Shown one piece after another: positions 44,095-52,678 of a DNA stretch of 64,000 bases. This DNA is from Anoxynatronum buryatiense (GTDB lineage: Bacteria > Bacillota > Clostridia > Peptostreptococcales > Tindalliaceae), in the NCBI RefSeq assembly GCF_900182905.1, contig NZ_FXUF01000005.1, forward strand, positions 62,001 through 126,000, read 5' to 3'. The first letter of the stretch is position 1. The number at the start of each line of letters is the position of its first letter. The notes below the pieces were generated by a model. The model had not been told where the DNA came from, ran no database searches, and saw nothing but the letters and a program-made list of their open reading frames with translations. The translations under genes and the position numbers were made by a program.

Positions 44095-45258
44095 GTGAAG
44101 TTTGGCGTGTTAAAAGACATCAAAGTGGGGGAGTTTCGCGTGATTGCCACTCCCTCTGAAGTATCAACGATGATTGATGACGGCCATCAGGTGCTTGTGC
44201 AAAAGGGTGCCGGTAAGCTGGCCGGATTCAGTGATTCGTCTTACTCAGATGCAGGAGCAGAAATGATTGAGACGATGGAAGAGATTTACGCCAGCTGTGA
44301 CCTTGTGGCTAAAGTCAAAGAAATTGAGCCCGTGGAGTACGACTTGTTGAGAGAAAATCAGATTATTTTCACTTGTATTCACCCAGCTGCCCATCCTGAA
44401 GAAGTACAGGCATTGTTGGATAAAAAGGTGATTGCTTTTACTGCCGAAGATTCCCACCGACATGGATCTCCAAATTGTGAGGCCGCAGGAAAGCAAGGTG
44501 CTTTGATGGGTTTGGAATCACTGCTGTCAATTCATGGTGGCAGCGGAAAATTTGTCAATGGACTGGCAGGCGCACCCGGGATTAAAGTGTTAATTCTTGG
44601 TGGTGGTATTGTTGGTAAGGCAGCCCTGCAAGTTCTTCAATCTCTGGGGGCCTGGGTAACGGTTTTAGATATCAATATTACAACCCTCAGAGAAATAGGC
44701 GCCACTTATGATGAAAAAGTGAATACTGGCATTTCTTCCAAATACAATATCAAGCAATTATTGCATGAGATGGATTTAGTGATTAACTGTGTCAAATGGC
44801 CAAAAGACAGCAAGGATTTCTTAATGGATCGGGCAATGGTTGGTATGATGCCCAAGGGTTCGGTTATCGTTGATATTAGTAACGACTATGGCGTGATCGA
44901 GACTTTTAGAGAAACAACACATGACAATCCCCGGTATGTTGAAGAAGGCGTTGTGCACTACTGTGTCAGCAATATACCGGGAGCTATTTCTCATTCCACC
45001 TCCATTGCTTACGCAGCTTCTGTTCTTCCCCATTTCAGAAACATCATGAATTTAGGAATCAAGGCAGCCTGTATCAAAGATGGCTATCTTCGAAGAAGTC
45101 TGACGGCTTACAAGGGATATTTAACTCATGAAGAAACCAGCGGGCTTCAAAACAGGCCCTGGATTAAACCAGAGGATATTCTGGGCATTACTGATCAGGC
45201 ATTGGATCCGGCACCACCTGCCACAGTGACAAGGTCCTCAAATTTCATTAAAAAATAA
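44095..45258 (+). CDS. Alanine dehydrogenase/transhydrogenase-family protein, 387 aa
   Basis: Probably an NAD-linked amino-acid dehydrogenase. Relative to alanine dehydrogenases it keeps the N-terminal substrate residues (GEFRVIATPSEV), Lys in VAKVKEIEP, His in FTCIHPAAHPEE, the NAD site VLILGGGIVGKAALQVLQSLG near 165, the Asp of IVDISNDYG, and HYCVSNIPGAISHSTSIA near 295. The segment after HP is diverged (EDSHRHGSPNCEAAGKQG), so the substrate may not be alanine. GTG start behind AAGGAGG. First gene of a sigma-54 operon with an NhaC-type transporter, which suggests amino-acid catabolism with sodium-coupled uptake or exchange. Confidence 0.88.
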   Translation: MKFGVLKDIKVGEFRVIATPSEVSTMIDDGHQVLVQKGAGKLAGFSDSSYSDAGAEMIETMEEIYASCDLVAKVKEIEPVEYDLLRENQIIFTCIHPAAHPEEVQALLDKKVIAFTAEDSHRHGSPNCEAAGKQGALMGLESLLSIHGGSGKFVNGLAGAPGIKVLILGGGIVGKAALQVLQSLGAWVTVLDINITTLREIGATYDEKVNTGISSKYNIKQLLHEMDLVINCVKWPKDSKDFLMDRAMVGMMPKGSVIVDISNDYGVIETFRETTHDNPRYVEEGVVHYCVSNIPGAISHSTSIAYAASVLPHFRNIMNLGIKAACIKDGYLRRSLTAYKGYLTHEETSGLQNRPWIKPEDILGITDQALDPAPPATVTRSSNFIKK

Positions 45259-45278
45259 ATTAAATGGAGGGAACAAAC

Positions 45279-46685
45279 ATGGAACCAGTCCACATGGGGA
45301 TTATTTCAATCATCCCCGCCATCATTGCCATTGCTTTGTCGTTTTATACGCGTAATACGGTGATCTCTTTGATGATTGCCATTATTACAGGAACTATTCT
45401 GGCAGGACAAGGTATTTTGGGGTTTCCGGCATTATTGAGAAGCAGTATCGGAACATCTGGCTTTGCCTGGGTGATGCTATTGAATACGTTTATTGGGGTG
45501 TTGGTTGCCTTTTTCCAAAAGACAGGAGCCATTCAAGGTTTTTCCCAGTACATGCAGGATCGAAATCTGAGCAGAAAAGCCATTACGCTGGTTGCCTGGT
45601 TATTAGGGTTTGTTGTTTATTTCAGTGACTCTTTCAGCCCGTTATTTGTGGGTTCAACCATGCGAAATATTTCTGACAAGGCAAAAATCTCCAGAGAAAA
45701 GCTGGCTTATATTGCCGACTCAGGAGCAGCTCCCGTCAGTGTTATTGTTCCCATCACCGGTTGGGCGGCGTTCTTAAGTGGGTTGGCCATTGGTGTTGGT
45801 AACATTGTCACGCAGGATGACGCGATGAAATTATTCATTCAAGCGATTCCTTTTAATCTTTATGCCTTAATCACCATCGTATTTGTTGGATTAGTGGCTG
45901 GTGGCGTGATCAAAGACTTTGGCCCGATGAAAAAAGCTGAAGACAGAGCGATGAACGAAGGGAAAGTGCTTCGTGACGGTGCCATTCCATTGGTGGGTAA
46001 AGAGTTGACAGAGATGGAAGCTTACCCCGATATCAAACCAAGAATTTTCTTGAACTTCCTGTTCCCGGTGATGCTGATTATTGCCATTGCTTTAGGAACC
46101 TATGTCTTGACCAGATCAGCCAAAACAATGGAAGCCTTTTTGCTGGTCATCATATTTATGTTTGTGAGTATGCTGATTCAGGGAATTCCCATGACAGTCA
46201 TCATGGATGCAGCAACAAATGGTATTAAAGGAGCTGTTCCAGCCATTATGATATTGGCGCTTGCCTACACAATCAAATCGTTAAGCGTTGATATGGGAAC
46301 CGCTGAGTTCATCATTTCAACCACCGAAGGATTCCTGACGCCCCAAATATTGCCGGCTATCATCTTTTTGATCGCTGCAATAGTGGCTTTCTCCACAGGA
46401 ACTTCCTGGGGAACCTTTGCCATTACGATGCCCATTGCCCTGCCACTGGCCTTCAATTTCTCAGGCGGGGTTGTGACACCATTGGTAATGGCTTCCTTTG
46501 CCGCTGTTGCAGGTGGCGGGGTTTTCGGAGATCACTGTTCCCCCTTATCAGATACCACCATTTTAGCTTCAACAGGTGCAGCCGCCGACCATATTGATCA
46601 CGTGAAAACGCAATTGCCTTACGCACTCATCACAGGAGGCATTGCCCTGGTTGCTTACCTGGTAATCGGTTTTACCAGTTTTTAA
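45279..46685 (+). CDS. NhaC-family Na+/H+ or Na+-coupled transporter, 468 aa
   Basis: A polytopic membrane protein of the NhaC group with about eleven hydrophobic segments. Conserved stretches are FSDSFSPLFVGSTM, ADSGAAPVSVIVPITGWAAF, FSTGTSWGTFAITMPIALPL, and the terminal GGGVFGDHCSPLSDTTILAST. NhaC proteins include both sodium/proton antiporters and organic-solute exchangers. In this operon a carrier for the dehydrogenase's amino acid is plausible. I use the ATG at 45279 (GGAGGG upstream); an ATG five codons earlier overlaps the ribosome site. It lies 20 bases after the dehydrogenase gene. Confidence 0.92.
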   Translation: MEPVHMGIISIIPAIIAIALSFYTRNTVISLMIAIITGTILAGQGILGFPALLRSSIGTSGFAWVMLLNTFIGVLVAFFQKTGAIQGFSQYMQDRNLSRKAITLVAWLLGFVVYFSDSFSPLFVGSTMRNISDKAKISREKLAYIADSGAAPVSVIVPITGWAAFLSGLAIGVGNIVTQDDAMKLFIQAIPFNLYALITIVFVGLVAGGVIKDFGPMKKAEDRAMNEGKVLRDGAIPLVGKELTEMEAYPDIKPRIFLNFLFPVMLIIAIALGTYVLTRSAKTMEAFLLVIIFMFVSMLIQGIPMTVIMDAATNGIKGAVPAIMILALAYTIKSLSVDMGTAEFIISTTEGFLTPQILPAIIFLIAAIVAFSTGTSWGTFAITMPIALPLAFNFSGGVVTPLVMASFAAVAGGGVFGDHCSPLSDTTILASTGAAADHIDHVKTQLPYALITGGIALVAYLVIGFTSF

Positions 46686-46777
46686 TGAGATCATTTGTGT
46701 AAAGAGCACCCATTCGGTACCAACGCAGCCAATCGAAAAAAGAGTCTCTGAATGGGTTCAGGAATCTAAGCAGTACG

Positions 46778-46821
46778 AAAGAAATGGCGGCGCCTGTCAC
46801 ACAGGCACCGCCATTTCTTTT
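46778..46821. terminator. Bidirectional terminator between nhaC-like gene and azlD
   Basis: AAAGAAATGGCGG-c-GCCTGT and its complement ACAGGC-a-CCGCCATTTCTTT form a long hairpin with a tiny loop and flanking A and T runs on both sides, serving the two convergent operons. Confidence 0.93.
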
Positions 46822-46889
46822 GGTTGATCATCATGTAGTTGATCGTCATGTGTGATATGCGGCAGGGTGAAATGCTGTGATTGGCCGCA

Positions 46890-47213
46890 CTACCCGGCGA
46901 TGAGCAGCACCCCATAGGTGACGGCGATGGCTCCCACCACCGGCACCACGATGCCGCCCTTGTACCAGGCCCATACTGCGGCAACACCGATGCCGGCGGC
47001 CATGGCCAGAGGGTGGCCGGGTACCGAAGTAAGCACACCAGGCAGAATAAGTGCTCCCAGCGCTGTGAAGGGAATCAGCTCCAAAAATCGTTTCAGTCGG
47101 GGAGCCAGCCGGAGATCCCGCATCATAAAGAAGGGGGCCAGCCGGGGCAGGTAGGTGGCCAGCAGCATGCCTGCCAGTAAAAGCAACAGCCGGTTCGGTT
47201 CATTCAGCCACAC
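46890..47213 (-). CDS. azlD: AzlD-type branched-chain amino acid exporter subunit, about 107 aa
   Basis: A small membrane partner of AzlC. Four hydrophobic segments begin with LLLLLAGMLLATYLPRLAPFF, followed by RLKRFLELIPFTALGALILP, as in the AzlD family. The likely start is the GTG at 47213 (AGGTG seven bases upstream), overlapping the azlC end; a GTG three codons earlier is also possible. It is the last gene of the long heme/azl operon before the bidirectional terminator. Confidence 0.9.
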   Translation of the reverse strand: MWLNEPNRLLLLLAGMLLATYLPRLAPFFMMRDLRLAPRLKRFLELIPFTALGALILPGVLTSVPGHPLAMAAGIGVAAVWAWYKGGIVVPVVGAIAVTYGVLLIAG

Positions 47214-48030
47214 GGGATTCACCTGCCTTTTTCTGAGAGTCTGATTTGGTCCGGTTTTCAGGCCAGTAAGTGCCCAGCCAGGAAACCAGCACAATCACTG
47301 CCACCAGATTCCAGCCTCCCGGCAGCAGGTCTGCTTTTTCCAGCAGGGTATGCAGCAACCCGGCACCCAGGGCCAGTACCAGCACCTGACGGGAACGGCG
47401 CATTTCCGGCAGGAGAATGGCGACGAACAGCGCATAGAGGGCGATGCCCAGGCTGGCCTGTACCATGGCGGGCAAAATGTCACCCAGCCAGTAGCCCAGG
47501 AACGTGCCGCTGTTCCAGGAAAGGTAGGCCATGACCTCCAGTACCAGCACAAACGAAGGGCTGAGGGATTCCCGCCGGGTCATGGCCACGGAAAAAACCT
47601 CGTCTGTGACACCGAAGGCCAACAGCGGAATCCGGGTTTTGGGCTGGGGCCCCAGCCGCTGGGACAGGGAGGCGCTCATGAGAAAATGCCGAAAGTTCAT
47701 CAGCAGCGTGGTAAGGATAATCTGCCCCATCCCCGTTCCCAGTGCAATGAGGTTAATGGCCATAAACTGGCTGGCCCCGGCAAACACCACAAGGGAAAAC
47801 AGCTGGGTGTGGAGCAGAGAAATCCCCACGTTCCGGGACAACACGCCAAAGGCAATGGCAACGGGTACATATCCCATGATAATGGGAACGCCGGCCGCGA
47901 GACCGTCTTTTGCCTTTAGAGAACTCTCTGAGGCGGGTTCAGAGGCAGATTCAGAGGCGGGCTCAGTGCCCCCAGGTGACTCTCCCTCAGGCGATGCTAT
48001 CTTATAAGTGCTTTGTTTCTCAGGGTTCAT
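47200..48030 (-). CDS. azlC: AzlC-type branched-chain amino acid exporter, about 276 aa
   Basis: The large subunit of the AzlCD exporter, known for azaleucine resistance. After a Ser/Glu/Pro-rich N-terminal tail (ASESASEPASESS) come the family segments GVPIIMGYVPVAIAFGVLSR, FAGASQFMAINLI, LMNFRHFLMSASL and FGVTDEVFSVA, with more membrane helices behind. The start is either the ATG at 48030 or a GTG at 48039 that overlaps the hemB stop as GTGA; neither ribosome site is ideal. Its presence downstream of heme genes is unexplained and may be read-through convenience. Confidence 0.9.
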   Translation of the reverse strand: MNPEKQSTYKIASPEGESPGGTEPASESASEPASESSLKAKDGLAAGVPIIMGYVPVAIAFGVLSRNVGISLLHTQLFSLVVFAGASQFMAINLIALGTGMGQIILTTLLMNFRHFLMSASLSQRLGPQPKTRIPLLAFGVTDEVFSVAMTRRESLSPSFVLVLEVMAYLSWNSGTFLGYWLGDILPAMVQASLGIALYALFVAILLPEMRRSRQVLVLALGAGLLHTLLEKADLLPGGWNLVAVIVLVSWLGTYWPENRTKSDSQKKAGESRVAE

Positions 48031-48035
48031 AGAGA

Positions 48036-49016
48036 TCACTGGCCTTTCTGTTGAAGCAGCCGGGCCATGTCTTTTGCAAAATAAGTGAGAATCACATCGG
48101 CTCCAGCCCGTTTGATACTGGTGAGAATCTCCACCATGATTTTGTCGTGATCCAGCAACTCTGCTGCGACGGCAGCTTTCACCATGGCGTACTCACCACT
48201 CACATGGTAAGCTCCCAGGGGCAGAGAGAACTTGTTTTTCACTTCCCGAATGATATCCAGATAGGCGAGAGCCGGTTTCACCATCAGCATATCTGCGCCT
48301 TCTTCAATGTCCAAAGCTGACTCCCGCAGGGCTTCCAGCCGGTTGGCCGGGTCCATCTGGTAGGTTTTCCGGTCGCCAAACTGGGGGGCTGAGGCCACCG
48401 CCTGGCGGAAGGGGCCATAGAAGGCGGAGGCATATTTCACGCTGTAGCTCATGATGCTCACCTGTTGAAAACCGTGGGCATCAAGGGTTTCCCGAATGGC
48501 GGCCACCCGGCCGTCCATCATGTCGGAGGGGGCCACCACGTGGGCCCCGGCTTTGGCATGGGACAAGGCTGTTTTTGCCAGCACCGACAGGCTCTCGTCG
48601 TTGAGAATCTGATCTCCCGCCACCATGCCGCAGTGGCCGTGGTCGGTGTACTGGCACAAACAGACATCGGTCATCACCAGCATCTCCGGCACCTGGCTTC
48701 GAATGGCCCGTACCGCCTGCTGCACAATGCCTTCGTCAGAAAAAGCCTGTGAAGCGGCAGCGTCTTTGATCTCCGGCAAACCAAAAATCAGAACAGCCCG
48801 AATGCCCAGGGACTGGAGTTCTTTCACTTCTTCAGCCAGTCGATCCACAGAAAAGTGATATTGGCCGGGGAGTTTGGGGATTTCTCTTTTGATATTGGTG
48901 CCGTGCACTGCGAAAAGGGGTTGGATCAAATCGGCGGCATCCACCCGGGTTTCCTGCACCATGGCCCGAAGGGCCTCATGATCCCGCAGTCGGCGGGGAC
49001 GTTTTGTCAGATTCAC
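48036..49016 (-). CDS. hemB: Delta-aminolevulinic acid dehydratase (porphobilinogen synthase), 326 aa
   Basis: Condenses two 5-aminolevulinates to porphobilinogen. The zinc-binding cysteines are in TDVCLCQYTDHGHCG near 118-132. Schiff-base lysines lie in MSYSVKYASAFYGPFR near 195 and DMLMVKPALAYLD near 248. Length is normal. GTG start behind AAGGAG, overlapping the cobA-hemD stop by four bases (GTGA). It is part of the minus-strand operon precorrin-2 dehydrogenase-hemC-cobA/hemD-hemB. Confidence 0.97.
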   Translation of the reverse strand: MNLTKRPRRLRDHEALRAMVQETRVDAADLIQPLFAVHGTNIKREIPKLPGQYHFSVDRLAEEVKELQSLGIRAVLIFGLPEIKDAAASQAFSDEGIVQQAVRAIRSQVPEMLVMTDVCLCQYTDHGHCGMVAGDQILNDESLSVLAKTALSHAKAGAHVVAPSDMMDGRVAAIRETLDAHGFQQVSIMSYSVKYASAFYGPFRQAVASAPQFGDRKTYQMDPANRLEALRESALDIEEGADMLMVKPALAYLDIIREVKNKFSLPLGAYHVSGEYAMVKAAVAAELLDHDKIMVEILTSIKRAGADVILTYFAKDMARLLQQKGQ

Positions 49017-50620
49017 TGGAAAGACTCCTTTCTTCGTTCATTGAGGGAAACATCAGCAGCCTGAATGGCGGCCACCAGGGCATCAATGGTATGGGGCTCT
49101 GCCTCCGCTGCCACTTCCAGGCCATGGTGCCGGACGGCAGATGCCGTCACCGGTCCGATGGCAGCAATATGGGTTCCCCTGGGAAAAGGAAGCCCCGCCT
49201 GATTCAGCATGGCCATGAAGTGGTTGATGGTGGAGGCACTGGTGAAGGTGATCCAGTGAGGCGGGTGCTTCACCAGTTGTTGCAGTTTCGCCGGATCAGC
49301 TTCAGGAATCACCGTCTCATAGACGGGTAAATCGGTCACAATGGCCTCCAGAGCTTCCAGCCCTTTCACCAGCTGTGGACGGCCGATTTCAGCCCGGGGA
49401 AGAAGCACCTGCTGCCCCTTCCGGATAATGGGTGTCAATGCTTCCAATACTCCTTCACCGGTGAAGACTTCCGGCATTCGTGTCACTCGCAGCCCCCGGG
49501 ATTCAATGGCTGTCCCAGTGGCCTGGCCGATGGCGGTGATTTCTGTTTCCGGCGACAGGCACCGCACATCCCGCCCGGTTTCCTGCAACAGCTGGAAAAA
49601 GGCTTCCACCCCGTTGACACTGGTGAAGATCAGATGGTCATAAACTGCCAGGTCTTCCAGGGCGTTGGTCAGTTTTGCCGGGTCTTTCGGCGGACGAATG
49701 GCGATGGTGGGCAGCTCTTCCACCTGAGCCCCCAGCCACGTAAGTTTGGCTGTCAGGCCGCTGGCCTGCTGCCGGGAACGGGTCACCAGCACCCGGCGTC
49801 CGAAAAGAGGTTTCCGTTCCACCCAGGAAAGGGCGGGCTGCAGGGATACCACTTCTCCCACCACAATGACGCAGGGCGGTTTCAGCCTGGCAATTTCAAC
49901 CCGCTCCACAATGTTTGCCAGATTGCCGCAGACAGTCTTCTGACTGGGGGTGGTCCCCCGGTGAATCAGGGCCACGGGGGTGCGGGGATCTTTGCCATGG
50001 GTCATGAGCTGCCGGGTAATCTGGGGCAGCCTGCCCACGCCCATGAGAAACACCAATGTGCCGGAGAGCTGTGCCAACAACTGATAGTTCACTGTTTCTT
50101 CCGGTTTATCCGGGTCTTCGTGACCGGTAATCACGTGAAAGGAAGTGCTCATATGGCGATGGGTCACCGGAATTCCCCCGTAGGAGGGTACTGCAATGGC
50201 GGAAGAAATGCCGGGAACAACCTCAAAGGGAATGCCCGCTGCTTCCAGGGCCAGGGCTTCTTCGCCACCCCTTCCAAACACAAAGGGATCACCGCCCTTT
50301 AAACGAACCACCAGTTTCCCTTCTCCGGCCTTCTCCACCAGCAGCTGGTTGATGGATTCCTGGGGAATGGGGTGGTGATCGGGTTGTTTGCCCACATCAA
50401 TAAGTTCCGCTTCCGGCGGGGCTTCTTTCAGCAGGTTTTCCCCAGAAAGGCGGTCATACAGCACCACCTGGGCCTGCTGCAAACAGCGCAGTCCTTTCAC
50501 GGTAATCAGGTCTTCAGCACCTGGGCCCGCCCCCACCAGGTACACCATGGGGCCAGTGAGAGAAATCGTCGGTGTATTTTCTGTTATGGCTGACGCTGGT
50601 ATGATCCTGGGGTTATTCAT
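49013..50620 (-). CDS. cobA-hemD: Fused uroporphyrinogen-III C-methyltransferase / uroporphyrinogen-III synthase, about 535 aa
   Basis: The N-terminal half (about 25-265) is the SAM-dependent methyltransferase that makes precorrin-2: VYLVGAGPGAEDLITVKGL, VVRLKGGDPFVFGRGGEEA, VVPGISSAIAVPSYGGIPV and MGVGRLPQI. The C-terminal half (about 270-530) is the HemD cyclase: RRVLVTRSRQQASGLTAKL ... FTSVNGVEAFF ... ITFTSASTINHF. The fusion is common in clostridia. I choose the ATG at 50620, overlapping the hemC stop; a GTG three codons upstream is possible. It supplies precorrin-2 for siroheme, the entry to the Ahb heme route. Confidence 0.96.
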   Translation of the reverse strand: MNNPRIIPASAITENTPTISLTGPMVYLVGAGPGAEDLITVKGLRCLQQAQVVLYDRLSGENLLKEAPPEAELIDVGKQPDHHPIPQESINQLLVEKAGEGKLVVRLKGGDPFVFGRGGEEALALEAAGIPFEVVPGISSAIAVPSYGGIPVTHRHMSTSFHVITGHEDPDKPEETVNYQLLAQLSGTLVFLMGVGRLPQITRQLMTHGKDPRTPVALIHRGTTPSQKTVCGNLANIVERVEIARLKPPCVIVVGEVVSLQPALSWVERKPLFGRRVLVTRSRQQASGLTAKLTWLGAQVEELPTIAIRPPKDPAKLTNALEDLAVYDHLIFTSVNGVEAFFQLLQETGRDVRCLSPETEITAIGQATGTAIESRGLRVTRMPEVFTGEGVLEALTPIIRKGQQVLLPRAEIGRPQLVKGLEALEAIVTDLPVYETVIPEADPAKLQQLVKHPPHWITFTSASTINHFMAMLNQAGLPFPRGTHIAAIGPVTASAVRHHGLEVAAEAEPHTIDALVAAIQAADVSLNERRKESFQ

Positions 50621-51542
50621 CACTGCCACCCGCTTTCATCAGTTCCCAGGCACCCTGGGCGATGAGATCTTCTGCCAGCGCACGTCCCAGGGCTTCCGCC
50701 TGGTTTTTATCTCCCGTCACTGTCTGCTGTAAACGTCGGCTGCCATCGGCGGCGGCCACCAGTCCGGTGAGCATCAGCTGGTTCTGCTCCAGGCGGCCAA
50801 AGGCTCCCACGGGCACGTGGCAATCCCCTTCCAAACGGTTGAGAAACGCCCGTTCTCCCAGAATGGCCACCCGGGTGTCCGCATCTTCCAGGGAGGCCAG
50901 CAGCGCTTTCATGGTAACGTCTGCTTCTCTGATTTCGCATCCCAACGCTCCCTGCCCAACGGCGGGAACAAAGGCCTGGGGGTCCAGGAGGGAGTGGGGA
51001 AGTTCGTCCAGTAGCTGTAACCGCTTCAGTCCTGCTGCCGCCAGGAGAATGCCCGTCAGTTGCTGTTCTTTCATCTTCTGAAGCCGGGTCTGCACATTTC
51101 CCCGCAGGGGAACCACCCGGCAGTCGGGCCGTAATGACCTTATCTGGGCCTGACGCCGCAGGCTGCTGGTGCCAATCACCGCGCCTTCGGGCAGGGTTTC
51201 CGGTGTGAAGCCCTCGGCTGTCACCAGTACGTCCCGGGGATCTTCCCGCCGTGTAACAGCAGCCATGGTCAGCCCTTCCGGTGCCACTCCGGGAACGTCT
51301 TTCATGCTGTGAACCGCCAGGTCGATGGATTTATCCAGGAGGGCCTGCTGAATTTCCTTTACAAAAAGACCCTTTCCCCCGATTTTGTCCAGGGTTCGGT
51401 CCAGAATCAAGTCGCCTTTTGTTTTGATGACTTTGATGGTCACCTGCAGCCCCGAATGGGCGGCTTCCAGTGCTGTTTTCACTGATTCTGCCTGAATCAA
51501 GGCCAGCCGGCTCCCCCGGGAGCCGATGATGATGGGTTTCAT
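50613..51542 (-). CDS. hemC: Hydroxymethylbilane synthase (porphobilinogen deaminase), 309 aa
   Basis: Polymerises four porphobilinogens. Substrate-binding arginines and lysines are in GSRGSRLALIQAESV and GTSSLRRQAQI; the catalytic Asp is in DLAVHSMKDVPG near 83. The cofactor-bearing Cys is in LEGDCHVPVGAFG near 240. ATG at 51542 behind AGGA, with a GTG one codon upstream. It overlaps cobA-hemD by eight bases and follows the precorrin-2 dehydrogenase gene by 78 bases. Confidence 0.97.
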   Translation of the reverse strand: MKPIIIGSRGSRLALIQAESVKTALEAAHSGLQVTIKVIKTKGDLILDRTLDKIGGKGLFVKEIQQALLDKSIDLAVHSMKDVPGVAPEGLTMAAVTRREDPRDVLVTAEGFTPETLPEGAVIGTSSLRRQAQIRSLRPDCRVVPLRGNVQTRLQKMKEQQLTGILLAAAGLKRLQLLDELPHSLLDPQAFVPAVGQGALGCEIREADVTMKALLASLEDADTRVAILGERAFLNRLEGDCHVPVGAFGRLEQNQLMLTGLVAAADGSRRLQQTVTGDKNQAEALGRALAEDLIAQGAWELMKAGGSDE

Positions 51543-51620
51543 CACGTCACATCCTGTCTAAATTGGTGGATTTATCTACTTTGATGGATCATTTTGATCA
51601 AGGCGATTCATCAATTTTTA

Positions 51621-52319
51621 TCAAGTTTCGTCTTGCTTCGTCATCTGCCGATAGGCTGCCCACAGATGCTGCCGGGCTTCCTCCGGCGGCAGGGTGAGGG
51701 CTTCATCCACCGGCCCGTCTTCAATGAGATGTCGAAAGACTTCCCGGCGGTGGCGAATATCCGGCAGATCCTGAAACGCCTGCTGCCGCAGTTCTCCCAT
51801 CACCTCAGCCACCCTCCCGTAGGCCGGGCCATACCGTTGCTGCAGCTCCTGCCGCAGCCGCTTGGTGAGCATGGGGCTTTTCCCCTGGCTGCACACCATA
51901 AACAGGAGATCCCCCTGCTGATGCACTGCCGGCATGATGAAATCACACAAATCAGGAACATCCACCACATTCAGCAGTGCACCGCTGTGTTCCGCTTCCT
52001 GACGGCAGGCTTCATTCACTTCCCGGTTGCCGGTGGCAGCAAAGATCAGGCGATATCCCTGCAGGTCTCCCGGGGCATAGGGGCGGTGAATCAATCGGAG
52101 GGAAGCAGTGCCTTCGGGTTGTGCGTCAGCGGCGTGTGCCGTTGCCAACGCTTCCAGTTCCGGTACCATTTGGGGGCTGATCACCGTCACCCGGGCCCCT
52201 GCCTGCAGCAGTGACTGGATTTTGCGATAGGCCACCCGACCACCGCCAATCACCAGACAAGGATGCCCGGTGAGTTGGAGCAATATGGGAAAGTAATCAC
52301 GCTGGGGGGGTGTTTTCAT
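51621..52319 (-). CDS. Precorrin-2 dehydrogenase (siroheme synthase N-terminal type), 232 aa
   Basis: Oxidises precorrin-2 to sirohydrochlorin with NAD, and in some relatives also inserts iron. The Rossmann motif CLVIGGGRVAYRKIQSLLQAGARV lies near 18-41, then LIFAATGNREVNEAC, NVVDVPDLCDFIMPA and SQGKSPMLTKRLRQEL near 145. A helical C-terminal part follows. The ATG at 52319 is chosen because AAAGGA lies eight bases upstream; the longer frame would overlap the repeat region. First gene of the minus-strand heme operon. No separate sirohydrochlorin ferrochelatase is visible here. Confidence 0.92.
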   Translation of the reverse strand: MKTPPQRDYFPILLQLTGHPCLVIGGGRVAYRKIQSLLQAGARVTVISPQMVPELEALATAHAADAQPEGTASLRLIHRPYAPGDLQGYRLIFAATGNREVNEACRQEAEHSGALLNVVDVPDLCDFIMPAVHQQGDLLFMVCSQGKSPMLTKRLRQELQQRYGPAYGRVAEVMGELRQQAFQDLPDIRHRREVFRHLIEDGPVDEALTLPPEEARQHLWAAYRQMTKQDET

Positions 52320-52400
52320 GGAAACAATCCTTTCAACTCTCAAAGTCATGCCTTTCCAATCTGTCTTTTCCTTCTCTGGACGAAAAACCATAACTACTTT

Positions 52401-52484
52401 ATAATGAATAGTGGGTGAAATAATGAATATAGTGGATGAAGTCATGCACCCGATAATGAATAGTGGGTGAAGTCATGCACCCGG
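52401..52484. repeat. Three tandem 31-33 bp repeats between the divergent heme operons
   Basis: Units starting ATAATGAATA(TA)GTGG begin at 52401, 52420 and 52453. The last two continue GAAGTCATGCACCCG, and the GGGTG...CACCC ends make an inverted pair. The array lies between the two heme operons, 82 bases upstream of the precorrin-2 dehydrogenase start and about 195 upstream of ahbC, and contains TATAAT-like words. It may be a shared control site. Confidence 0.65.
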
Positions 52485-52678
52485 AGAATCGTGTCTGTCT
52501 TATGATAACATAACCTCATGAAAATTTAAATTCCATCTCTTGACAGCAATGCGTCTTTCAACAATGTTCATTTCAACCAGATACCCTTCGTCAGATGCCA
52601 CCGGGCATCAGCCATGCTTCAAAATGAGTGAGCCAAAGCCTGAAACGGCATTCTGCAAATCAGAAAGGTGGACTTCCA

